From assembly GCF_009690905.1 (NCBI RefSeq), contig NZ_VOSW01000038.1, forward strand, positions 22,946-86,945: a DNA stretch of 64,000 nt. The letters are read 5' to 3'. Shown piece by piece: positions 1 through 7,131 of the stretch (positions are counted from its first letter, which is position 1; the number at the start of each line of letters is the position of its first letter). The notes under the pieces are model-generated. The model was not told where the DNA came from. It was given only the letters and a program-made list of their open reading frames with translations, and made no database searches. The translations under genes were made by a program, and so were the position numbers. The DNA comes from Paraburkholderia madseniana. Its GTDB lineage: Bacteria; Pseudomonadota; Gammaproteobacteria; Burkholderiales; Burkholderiaceae.

Positions 1-1
1 T

Positions 2-1420
2 GCCGTTCCTGCGCATGTCGGCATCCACGATTTCAGCACCGCCATCGCGGGGGAGTCCGGGGTGGCGCTCAGCAGCACGCGTCGACTGAGCATGGATGAT
101 GTGTCGTCGTTCTTTTGCACGGGCGGTACCACCGGGCTGCCGAAGATTGCGGTTCGACGGCACGGCAACGAAGTGGCCAATGCGTGGAACGCGGGTCAAT
201 TCTTCGGCGAAAGCATTGGTCCGGGAAAAGCGATTTTTTGCGGACTGCCGCTTTTCCACGTGAACGCCGTGATGGTGACAGGTCTGCTGGCGTTCTCGCG
301 TGGTGCCCACGTCGTGCTCGGCACACCGCAAGGCTATCGGGGCGAAGGCGTTGTAAAGCGTTTCTGGGAAATTGTCGAGCATTACCGCATCAACTTCTTC
401 AGCGCTGTCCCGACACTCTACGGATCGCTGCTGGACGTTCCAGTTGGCGAGCACGATATCAGCTCGCTCGAGTATGGACTGTGTGGCGCCGCCCCCATGC
501 CGGTGGAATTACTTCGCACTTTCCAGGATCGTACAGGAATAAGAATCCTTGAGGGCTACGGCCTCACGGAAGGTACCTGCGTTAGCAGCGTGAACCCTCC
601 GCTTGGCGAGCGCAGGGTCGGTTCGATTGGTCTTCGTCTGCCCGGTCAGGCAATGAAAGCAGTGGTGGTCGATGAAACCGGCCGGTATGTACGAGATTGC
701 GTTGCGGATGAGGTCGGCCAGCTGGTTATCTCCGGGCCAAACGTGTTCGTTGGCTATACCCGGCCGGAGCAGAATAGTGGCATCTGGATGGAAAGTGGTG
801 ACGGCGGCCGCTGGCTCAATACCGGAGATCTCGGACGGTGCGACCCCGACGGTTACTTCTGGCTCACCGGCCGGCAGAAGGAGTTGATTATCCGGGGCGG
901 ACACAACATCGACCCTGCGGCAATCGAAGAACCACTGCATCGCCATCCCGCAGTCCAGATCGCGGCAGCCGTAGGCCGTCCCGATATGCACGCGGGCGAG
1001 TTGCCGGTTGCCTATGTCCAGCTAAAGCCGGGCACAACGGCAACGGAAGCGGAATTGGCCGAGTTTCTGCGTCACGAGATCAACGAACGCGCCGCGTTGC
1101 CAAAGGGGATACGGATCGTGGATGCGATGCCGCTGACGGGCGTCGGCAAGATCTTCAAGCCCGCGCTAAAACGCCGCGAAATGGCAGACGCCCTGGAGTC
1201 GGCCCTCGTAGAGGCTGGCGTCGAGGATGCAACCGTTAGCCTCATTGATGACATCTCGCGTGGAATTTCACTTCACGTCGAACTTGGCGACCCCGCGTTC
1301 GAAGCATTGGCGACTTCCGCGCTCGGACGCTTTCCGTTCGCATTTTCGATCTCGGCCGCCGCGAGGCCAGCACGGGCGGAGCAACCGACGGGGACGGACC
1401 CGGCAGCAACAGATGCGTAG
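2..1420 (+). CDS. AMP-dependent acyl-CoA synthetase (5' end outside window)
   Basis: ATP-dependent ligase of the ANL superfamily that activates a carboxylic acid to its CoA thioester through an acyl-AMP intermediate. The frame is open from base 2 without a stop, so the true start lies upstream; the GTG at 62 is internal. About 40 codons in lies the P-loop-like motif TGGTTGLPK, later YGLTEG, then NTGDLGRCDPDGYFWLTGR with the hinge, and GVGKIFKPAL holding the catalytic lysine of the C-terminal domain. About 75 residues follow that motif, ending in an Ala/Pro-rich tail. The acid substrate cannot be read from sequence. The adenylating N-terminal third is missing because of the window edge, not decay. 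Confidence 0.9.
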   Translation, partial: AVPAHVGIHDFSTAIAGESGVALSSTRRLSMDDVSSFFCTGGTTGLPKIAVRRHGNEVANAWNAGQFFGESIGPGKAIFCGLPLFHVNAVMVTGLLAFSRGAHVVLGTPQGYRGEGVVKRFWEIVEHYRINFFSAVPTLYGSLLDVPVGEHDISSLEYGLCGAAPMPVELLRTFQDRTGIRILEGYGLTEGTCVSSVNPPLGERRVGSIGLRLPGQAMKAVVVDETGRYVRDCVADEVGQLVISGPNVFVGYTRPEQNSGIWMESGDGGRWLNTGDLGRCDPDGYFWLTGRQKELIIRGGHNIDPAAIEEPLHRHPAVQIAAAVGRPDMHAGELPVAYVQLKPGTTATEAELAEFLRHEINERAALPKGIRIVDAMPLTGVGKIFKPALKRREMADALESALVEAGVEDATVSLIDDISRGISLHVELGDPAFEALATSALGRFPFAFSISAAARPARAEQPTGTDPAATDA

Positions 1421-1532
1421 GGCAGGCCAACGTGACACGAGCCACGACCTCAAAGGGACGTGTTCGGTCGTGCGACCGGATTAGAGGTTGATCGGAAGTA
1501 CCCGGCGCGATGCCACGTTGAAATGTCTGTCA

Positions 1533-1552
1533 GTGTATTAAATTTAGTATAC
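1533..1552. promoter_or_regulatory. Imperfect 20-bp palindrome upstream of small ORF
   Basis: GTGTATTAAATTTAGTATAC pairs with itself at 8 of 10 dyad positions. It is AT-rich in GC-rich surroundings and ends about 25 bases before the start codon of the small gene at 1577. It could be an operator or overlap a promoter; no cognate regulator is identified. Confidence 0.4.
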
Positions 1553-1576
1553 CTATTCGTTTGGAAGGGAAAGAGG

Positions 1577-1816
1577 ATGAGTATTGCATCGGAAAGGTCT
1601 TTGCGTTCGCAGGTTGAAAAATGGCTCGGGCCGACTTTCTCGACGCCGGTTCGGGTTACCCGATTCAGCCGCGCGCGCTCGAATCAGAAACCGTGCGTGC
1701 GTATCGAGCTACTGCTACCGACAGGCCCGCTTGGATTTTTTTTCTTCCGGCACCGCGACGGTACGTGGTGCGTGTTCCCGCCCGAGACGGAACGCCTGGC
1801 AATGCACTCTTACTAG
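1577..1816 (+). CDS. Small conserved-looking hypothetical protein (79 aa)
   Basis: A 79-residue basic protein with no signal peptide or clear membrane span. The start at 1577 follows an AAGAGG Shine-Dalgarno; longer in-frame extensions lack one. The middle is Arg/Ser-rich, followed by a hydrophobic GPLGFFFFRHRDGTWCVFPP stretch that suggests a small folded beta-rich domain. I do not recognise the family. It has its own AT-rich promoter region and an 8-bp hairpin over its stop codon, which supports it being a real standalone gene. Confidence 0.55.
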   Translation: MSIASERSLRSQVEKWLGPTFSTPVRVTRFSRARSNQKPCVRIELLLPTGPLGFFFFRHRDGTWCVFPPETERLAMHSY

Positions 1817-1822
1817 AGTGCA
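1803..1822 (+). other. Perfect 8-bp hairpin over the stop of the small ORF
   Basis: TGCACTCT-TACT-AGAGTGCA forms a perfect stem with a 4-base loop spanning the TAG stop codon. No T-run follows, so a rho-independent terminator is not clear; it may protect the 3' end of the mRNA. Confidence 0.35.
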
Positions 1823-1942
1823 GGGCGATGGGAGTAGGCGGGGGTGTAGCTATGCGAAAGGCGGACAACAATCAATTTAGCAGTTCGAACAGAAATACGC
1901 TGATTCACAAAAATTTCCAGACAAAGAGACAGGAGAAGAGGC

Positions 1943-2683
1943 ATGAGGAATTACAAACGCGCGATCAGTTCGGTCGGTATGGCGGCTTGCATCTGCTCGG
2001 CTGGGCTTATCGACAATGCCGATGCGCAGTCGGCCGGAAGCATAACGCTGTCGACAGGATGGCTTCACATTGCGCCGCAGGGTGACGCAACGCCACTAAC
2101 CGTGGAAAGCATTGGCGGGGTAGCAGTGAATCAGCAGCTATCTGGTAGCGGAGCGCATGCGAGTTCAACCGATACGGTGGGAATTACCACTGAGTACTAC
2201 GTCACGGACAACATGGGTGTCGCCTTGCTTTTTGGACTACCAATGAAGGTGAATCTGATTGGCGACGGGACGCTGCAGAAGTATGGCAAGCTCGGCACAA
2301 CAAGGCCCATGCCGCCCGCCATCGAACTTCGATACCACCTGTTTTCAGCCGAATCGAAATTCCGTCCGTTCATAGGGCTCGGCGTGAACTATACGTGGTT
2401 CACCCAGGTTCGGACAACCAATAGCCAGTTTGTCACTGATAGCCTTGGTCCAGGCGGCTCGGCACGTGCGACACTCAGTTCATCGTGGAATCCTGTATTC
2501 GAGGTCGGGGCAAATTACGCGATTACAAAACACTGGTCGGTCGGAACCTCTCTTGGCTACGTCCCGGTGAAAACCCACCTTACGTTATACGGGCAGACCG
2601 CAACGGGAACGCAGATCGTTTCCAAATCCACGCTCCGGCTCAATCCGCTTAACGTCTTCCTGAACGTCGCCTATACGTTCTAG
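1943..2683 (+). CDS. ompW: OmpW family outer membrane protein
   Basis: Small eight-stranded outer-membrane beta-barrel. A signal peptide of about 29 residues (basic MRNYKR start, hydrophobic core, ADAQ cleavage region) is followed by aromatic-rich alternating strands typical of OmpW, including LSTGWLHIAPQGDATPL, VTDNMGVALLFGLP, FRPFIGLGVNYTWF, and a terminal VFLNVAYTF with the C-terminal Phe used for outer-membrane assembly. The 246-residue length is within the usual range. An AGGAGAAGAGG Shine-Dalgarno precedes the start. It appears monocistronic. OmpW proteins are proposed to pass small hydrophobic compounds; the ligand here is unknown. Confidence 0.9.
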   Translation: MRNYKRAISSVGMAACICSAGLIDNADAQSAGSITLSTGWLHIAPQGDATPLTVESIGGVAVNQQLSGSGAHASSTDTVGITTEYYVTDNMGVALLFGLPMKVNLIGDGTLQKYGKLGTTRPMPPAIELRYHLFSAESKFRPFIGLGVNYTWFTQVRTTNSQFVTDSLGPGGSARATLSSSWNPVFEVGANYAITKHWSVGTSLGYVPVKTHLTLYGQTATGTQIVSKSTLRLNPLNVFLNVAYTF

Positions 2684-3290
2684 CGCGTACAGATCGTCGA
2701 TGCGCCAATCGAGGGGTTTGAACGCTCTTCAGGGACAGAGGCAAGCAAAATGTTTTCTGCTGCGTACTTGCGCCCGGTAGACTCTATTTTTCAGAAAGCT
2801 CGACCGTGATTTCAGGTGTCTCGCCTATTGCAGCGCTTGAGTGAGATTCGTGGATTGCCTGCTTCTATCACCGTTGATAACGATCCGAAGTTTGCCGGCA
2901 GGTTTGCATGCCGTTCCCGGCTGGTGCGGGAGTTCATGCGGGGTAGATCATGACCGGGTGCCATCCGGCAGCGCACGGAACGAAGAGCTTGTAATCACGA
3001 GAAGGAGCAGGGATGTTCAGCTTTCTGTCCACCCGATGAAGTACGAGCTGGGGCTGGCCACTGCGTTGGGCCCACGCGGTTGCAGCACGTGCTGCCATGC
3101 TTTCCGGACGAAGGCGTAGCCGGAGTTGAGATTATGGCTTCTGCAGGCTCTGCCAGGATTTCATAAAATCGTGGTGCGGTGCCCCCACTATGGCTGCCAG
3201 TCAGGGCGGCTGCTCGGACGAACGGCAGAGATGTCAGGCTGGCTGCGAACGGAACGGCCACACCGTAGCGACCGTTCTTCATTCGTATGA
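2684..3290. other. Gene-poor stretch with a transposase remnant
   Basis: About 600 bases between ompW and the convergent aldo/keto reductase gene without a credible intact gene. The only recognisable content is an IS3-type integrase fragment at 2816-2902. The rest reads open in short frames on both strands but shows no family signature or Shine-Dalgarno. Confidence 0.6.
2816..2902 (+). pseudogene. Fragment of IS3-family transposase (OrfB integrase core)
   Basis: The frame reads VSRLLQRLSEIRGLPASITV followed by DNDPKFAGR. This matches the region around the second catalytic Asp of IS3/IS407-type DDE integrases, where the usual text is close to RGLP-x-xIxVDNGPEF. Gly is replaced by Asp and Glu by Lys, so the active-site region is corrupted. 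No other part of OrfA or OrfB and no terminal repeats are visible nearby. It is a scar of an old insertion. Confidence 0.6.
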
Positions 3291-4304
3291 TCAGAGAGCG
3301 GGGGCAACCTCATCGGGCGTCGGCGCATGCGCGGCAATCAAATTCGCGGACTTCAACTGCTGCCAAAATGCTGCGGGAATGGGAGCGGTTATCAGTGTTT
3401 GATTTTCGACGATGCGAGACGGACGGCTGGCGCCGGGGATGATGCCGGCGACCGCCGGATGGGCAAGTGAGAACTGCAACGCTGCCGCGCGAATGTCCAC
3501 ACCGAATCGGGCGCATACCTCTTTAATGCGCGCTACACGATCGATCATCGCTTGTGGCGCCAACTGATATTCGAAGTGAGTGCCACCCGCCAGCAAGCCG
3601 GAATTGTACGGGCCGCCGACGACGATGCCGAGGTTGCGTGTCTCGCAGGCGGGTAATAGCTTGCGCAGCGCCGCTTCATGGTCCAGTAGCGTATATCTGC
3701 CCGCGATCAGGAAACCGTCCGGATCGGCGCGCTCCAATGCGAGTTCACACGGCTCCACTCGATTCACACCGAGCCCCCATCCTTTGATGGCGCCTTCGTC
3801 ACGGAGGCGTGTCAGCGCTTTTGCGGCGCCGGACATCGCTTCCTCGAATACCGCGCGCCAGTTGTCGCCATGAAAATCGACAGCGGGATCGTGAATCCAC
3901 ACGTAATCGAGCCGGTCGGTGCGCAGCCGCTTCAGGCTTGCTTCGATCGAACGCAAAGTACCTTCTTCCGTGTAGTCGTAGACGATCTTGTTAGGGAGTC
4001 CATACTCGAACAATCCGCCTTTCTCACCTAGATCGCGCTCTGCGGTTGATTCGTGTTCGTCGAGAATGAGGCGGCCAACCTTTGTGCCGAGCACATATTG
4101 GTCTCTTGGATGGGCCGCGAGCGCTTCGCCGAGCCTCAGTTCAGCAAGACCCGCGCCGTAGAGCGGCGCGGCGTCGAAGTAACGGATACCGCTTTGCCAC
4201 ACCGCGTCGACGGTGGCGAGCGCTTCGTCGTCGGGAATCGCGCGGTACATGTTACCAAGCGGCGCAGTGCCGAATCCGATACGGGATGGAATAGTGATTC
4301 GCAT
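3291..4304 (-). CDS. Aldo/keto reductase (D-threo-aldose 1-dehydrogenase type)
   Basis: NAD(P)-dependent oxidoreductase of the AKR superfamily, subgroup of D-threo-aldose/L-fucose dehydrogenases and pyridoxal 4-dehydrogenase. The catalytic tetrad is visible: Asp and Tyr in YFDAAPLYG (about residues 43-51), Lys in VLGTKVGR, and His in YVWIHDP. The C-terminal region LAHPAVAGIIPGASRP is the typical cofactor-binding part. Length (337 aa) is normal. It lies 27 bases downstream of the truncated dkgB on the same strand, so both were probably once cotranscribed. A sugar oxidised to its lactone is the likely substrate, given the sugar-acid genes further right, but this is inference. Confidence 0.88.
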   Translation of the reverse strand: MRITIPSRIGFGTAPLGNMYRAIPDDEALATVDAVWQSGIRYFDAAPLYGAGLAELRLGEALAAHPRDQYVLGTKVGRLILDEHESTAERDLGEKGGLFEYGLPNKIVYDYTEEGTLRSIEASLKRLRTDRLDYVWIHDPAVDFHGDNWRAVFEEAMSGAAKALTRLRDEGAIKGWGLGVNRVEPCELALERADPDGFLIAGRYTLLDHEAALRKLLPACETRNLGIVVGGPYNSGLLAGGTHFEYQLAPQAMIDRVARIKEVCARFGVDIRAAALQFSLAHPAVAGIIPGASRPSRIVENQTLITAPIPAAFWQQLKSANLIAAHAPTPDEVAPAL

Positions 4305-4331
4305 AGGTAGCCTTGAACGATCGTAAAAATC

Positions 4332-4511
4332 TCAATCCCAGGTCGGCGCGAGGCCGTCCGGATTGACTTCGCGGCCATTGCGCTCGAGCGCCGCGATCTG
4401 CGCGGTGTCGATCGCGCGGTAGCCGAGTTCAAGGCCGTTGCGGACCGAATCGATGACGACCTGACCTTGCAGGCGGAATGTCCCAAGGCCAAATGCGGGA
4501 ATCGTGCTCAT
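4332..4511 (-). pseudogene. dkgB: dkgB-like aldo/keto reductase with in-frame internal deletion
   Basis: A 59-codon frame with a good GGAG Shine-Dalgarno. It begins MSTIPAFGLGTFRLQGQVV...GYRAIDTAQI, the N-terminus of 2,5-didehydrogluconate reductase B. It then jumps directly to AALERNGREVNPDGLAPTWD, which matches the extreme C-terminus of that family (E. coli DkgB ends close to LVSPEGLAPEWD). About 200 residues between, including the catalytic Tyr, Lys and His, are missing, yet the frame is kept. It cannot be an active reductase. The LysR gene upstream resembles the E. coli neighbour YafC, which supports the identification. Confidence 0.8.
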
Positions 4512-4562
4512 GATGTTCTCCAGTTGTTGGATGCGAACTGCTCAATCGACGATGGGATTCTG

Positions 4563-4588
4563 CCGTTTTTCATCCATGCGAAAAACGG
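4563..4588. other. 9-bp inverted repeat in dkgB/lysR intergenic region
   Basis: CCGTTTTTC and GAAAAACGG form a perfect 9-bp stem around an 8-base loop. It lies between the dkgB remnant start and the first LysR operator. It could be a second regulatory site; the function is unknown. Confidence 0.35.
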
Positions 4589-4603
4589 TTGTATCCGTCA
4601 AAC

Positions 4604-4626
4604 ATATTTGATTTCAAATCAAATAT
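4604..4626. promoter_or_regulatory. Perfect palindromic operator, copy 1 (dkgB side)
   Basis: ATATTTGATTT and AAATCAAATAT flank a single C, giving a perfect 23-bp dyad. Its core TTGATTTCAAATCAA contains the T-N11-A pattern of LysR-type sites and recurs at 4830-4844, directly before the LysR start. The site is about 95 bases upstream of the dkgB remnant. Confidence 0.65.
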
Positions 4627-4650
4627 TGGAATGCGTTCCGGTAGCCTGTG

Positions 4651-4770
4651 CTATGCATTTGCGTCTACCTGCATGCGGCGCTGACGGGCGACCTGCAGCA
4701 CGACGAACGCGACGCCTGCCGCGGCGATCAGCAGCAACAGGAAACTGATCAGGGGGCCATCGAGCGAGCG
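4651..4770 (-). pseudogene. C-terminal remnant of an MFS-like membrane protein
   Basis: On the minus strand the frame reads SLDGPLISFLLLLIAAAGVA, then FVVLQVARQRRMQVDANA and a TAG stop. This is one hydrophobic span followed by a short basic tail, as at the end of an MFS permease. Nothing upstream continues it because the LysR gene begins there. It overlaps the dkgB/lysR intergenic region and has no start signal. The assignment to MFS is by pattern only. Confidence 0.4.
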
Positions 4771-4829
4771 GTTGGCGCAGTGTGCGCTCTTTACTTTTGC
4801 GGAAAAACCAGGTTATAAACGAAATTGTT

Positions 4830-4844
4830 TTGATTTGAAATCAA
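4830..4844. promoter_or_regulatory. Palindromic operator, copy 2 (lysR side)
   Basis: TTGATTTGAAATCAA is a perfect 7-1-7 dyad, identical to the core of the 4604 site except for the central base. It ends two bases before the LysR start codon, so a bound protein would block its own transcription or translation start. This placement suggests negative autoregulation. Confidence 0.65.
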
Positions 4845-4846
4845 CA

Positions 4847-5773
4847 ATGAAAATCACGCTGGACGAATTGCAAACCTTCGCGGCCGTGGTCGACACCGGG
4901 TCGATCACGGCCGCCGCGCAGCAGCTTGACCTGACTGTGTCGGCCGCGAGCCGTACACTCGGCCGGCTCGAGGAGAAGCTGAAGACGACGCTGTTGCGCC
5001 GGACCACGCGCCGGCTCGAATTGACCGAGGAGGGGCGGGCGTTCCTGCAGGACGCACGGGCGATCATCGAGTCGGTGGAAAGTGCCGAGGAACAGATGGT
5101 GGCGCGGCGCGAGAAACCGTCGGGGCGGTTGCGGGTCGACGCGGCGTCGCCGTTCATGCTGCATGTGATTGTCCCGCTCGTGCAGGGATACCGCGAGCGT
5201 TATCCTGAGGTGGAGCTGGAACTCAACAGCAACGAGGGCGTGATCGATCTGCTCGAGCGGCGCACCGACGTCGCGATCCGGATCGGACGGCTGAAGGATT
5301 CGACGCTGCATAGCCGGCTCGTCGGCAACAGCAGGCTGCGCATTCTCGCGAGTCCGAACTATCTCGAGGTGAACGGCCAGCCGCGCAAGATCGAAGATCT
5401 CGGCAAGCACGCACTGCTCGGCTTCAACCAGCCGGAATCGCTGAATGTCTGGCCGCTGCTCGGCGCCGATGGTGAACCGTACCATATCGAGCCCACGGTC
5501 TGGTCGTCGAGCGGAGAGACGCTGAGGCAACTCGCGCTCGAAGGCAACGGGATCGTCTGCCTGTCGGATTTCATGACCACGCAGGACCGTGAAGCGGGGC
5601 GGCTCATGCAGATCCTTACACGTCACACGCAGGACGTGCGGCAGCCGATTCATGCCGTCTATTACCGGAATACGGCGATCTCATCGCGGATCGCGTCGTT
5701 CGTCGATTATCTGATCGAGGCGCTCGGCAGCGGAACGCCGGCGCGGCGGGCAGCAGCGTGGGCGGATCAGTGA
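4847..5773 (+). CDS. LysR-type regulator next to dkgB (YafC-like)
   Basis: A 308-residue LysR regulator. The N-terminal winged helix-turn-helix (LDELQTFAAVVDTGSITAAA, then VSAASRTLGRLEEKL) is followed by the periplasmic-binding-like effector domain (RLRVDAASPFMLHVIVPLV, later WSSSGETLRQLALEGNGIVCL). The start at 4847 is chosen because homologous proteins begin with the DELQTFAAVV helix; there is no Shine-Dalgarno and the operator abuts the ATG, so the mRNA may be leaderless. A longer frame opens at 4772 but would place the operator inside the coding region. Divergent from the dkgB remnant; the twin operators suggest it controls that promoter and its own. Confidence 0.88.
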   Translation: MKITLDELQTFAAVVDTGSITAAAQQLDLTVSAASRTLGRLEEKLKTTLLRRTTRRLELTEEGRAFLQDARAIIESVESAEEQMVARREKPSGRLRVDAASPFMLHVIVPLVQGYRERYPEVELELNSNEGVIDLLERRTDVAIRIGRLKDSTLHSRLVGNSRLRILASPNYLEVNGQPRKIEDLGKHALLGFNQPESLNVWPLLGADGEPYHIEPTVWSSSGETLRQLALEGNGIVCLSDFMTTQDREAGRLMQILTRHTQDVRQPIHAVYYRNTAISSRIASFVDYLIEALGSGTPARRAAAWADQ

Positions 5774-5847
5774 TGGACGCCTGAGACGCGATTGTCGCCA
5801 GACTGGGCGGCGGTGAGAAACGCGTCGAAGGAGAAGTCGCGCAGATT

Positions 5848-5943
5848 ATGGCGACAGGGCAGACAGAAGATCTGCGCGAGGCGCTCTTTCACGGTGACTG
5901 CGGGTGTCTCGTGTCGTTCGACGGAAACACGGAGAGGATCGAC
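5848..5943 (+). pseudogene. C-terminal relic of an NAD-dependent epimerase/uronate dehydrogenase
   Basis: The frame reads TEDLREALFHGDCGCLVSFD followed by GNTERID. This parallels the end of the intact uronate dehydrogenase at 21360-22166, which reads VEDAREALFHGGFGCLVEFD then GDPLRID. Only about 30 codons of the family are recognisable and no Rossmann region precedes them. It lies directly upstream of the LacI gene, suggesting a second uronate dehydrogenase once stood here. Confidence 0.6.
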
Positions 5944-6050
5944 CAGGAGCAGGTGCGCACCCGGCGGCCGCCATTTCCCGATGCTCCGCGTTATAGTATG
6001 CGGCACAGGGAAGGCGCGATGGTGCGCCTCGACATCGGGCAGGGTGCAAG

Positions 6051-7097
6051 TTGACCACAGAAACAAAGAAAAGAGCGCCGCGTCGCAAATCGAATGCAAT
6101 TTCCGTGATGGACGTGGCACGCGCAGCGGGCGTATCGACTGCGACCGTTTCGCGCGTGTTGAACGGCAACGCGACGGTAGCGGCCGAACTGCAGAACCGC
6201 GTGCGTGAGATCGCGCAGACCCTCGGCTACACGCCGCACGCGGCGGCACGCGCGCTGGCGTCGCAGCGCTCGAAGACGATCGGCGCGGTGATTCCGTCGC
6301 TGGAAAACCAGAACTTCGCGATTGGTGTGTTCGCGCTGCAAAAGCGCATCGGAGAAGCCGGCTATACGTTGCTGCTTGGCTGTTCGTACTACGACCAGGA
6401 GGACGAGCTGAAGCAGGTGCGCGCGCTTATCGCGGACGGCATTGCCGGTCTGATGCTTGTGGGCCGTAACCACTCGCCCGCGCTTTATGAACTGATCGAG
6501 AAGGAGCAGATTCCGCTCGTCAACGGCTGGACCGTCGATCACGATCACCCCTATGTCGGGTTCGACAATGTCGCAGTGGGCCGGCGCCTTGCCGAGTATC
6601 TGCTCGAACTCGGGCACGTGCGCTTCGGCATGATTACCCAGATGACGCAGCACAGCGATCGCGCGGCTGATCGCATCATCGGCGTGCGCGCGGCGCTGCA
6701 GTCGCGCGGGCTGCAGTTGCGCCACGAGCATCTGATCGAGATGCCACATAGGATCATTGAAGGCCAGATGGCGATGAAGGCGCTGATGAACGGTCCCGAG
6801 CGTCCAACGGCCGTAATCTGCGGCACCGATCTGCTTGCAATCGGCGCGCTGGCCGAGGCGCGCGAGTCGGGTATCGACGTGCCGGGCGACCTGTCGATCG
6901 CGGGCATCAACGACATCGAGTTTTCCAGCTTCACGTCGCCGCCGCTGACGACCATGCGGCTTGCCGCCGATGAAATCGGCGCGCGCAGCGCCGAGTATCT
7001 GCTCGCCCGGATCGAAGGACGGCCCGTCAGTTCGCAGTACATCGTGCCGACCGACCTGATTGTGCGTGGTACGACGGCGCGTCCTCGCAGCACCTAG
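6051..7097 (+). CDS. LacI-family transcriptional regulator
   Basis: A 348-residue LacI/GalR repressor. The N-terminal helix-turn-helix and hinge helix (VMDVARAAGVSTATVSRVLN, about residues 19-38) are followed by the periplasmic-binding-protein-like sugar domain (KTIGAVIPSLENQNF, GIAGLMLVGRNHS, then PTAVICGTDLLAIGAL and LSIAGINDIEFSSFTSPPLT). The start is TTG at 6051; the frame has no better-placed ATG before the DNA-binding helix. Convergent with glcB. Two LacI-type operators at 10833 and 10930 are good candidates for its targets, which would make it the regulator of the lactonase and dehydratase genes; that link is inferred. Confidence 0.9.
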   Translation: MTTETKKRAPRRKSNAISVMDVARAAGVSTATVSRVLNGNATVAAELQNRVREIAQTLGYTPHAAARALASQRSKTIGAVIPSLENQNFAIGVFALQKRIGEAGYTLLLGCSYYDQEDELKQVRALIADGIAGLMLVGRNHSPALYELIEKEQIPLVNGWTVDHDHPYVGFDNVAVGRRLAEYLLELGHVRFGMITQMTQHSDRAADRIIGVRAALQSRGLQLRHEHLIEMPHRIIEGQMAMKALMNGPERPTAVICGTDLLAIGALAEARESGIDVPGDLSIAGINDIEFSSFTSPPLTTMRLAADEIGARSAEYLLARIEGRPVSSQYIVPTDLIVRGTTARPRST

Positions 7098-7131
7098 GTC
7101 GGCGGCCCACGGTTTCGACTGCGATTTGCGC

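Noticed and set aside
2995..3282. 95-codon minus-strand frame between ompW and the reductase
   Set aside because: Open but with no recognisable family or Shine-Dalgarno; treated as part of the gene-poor remnant region.
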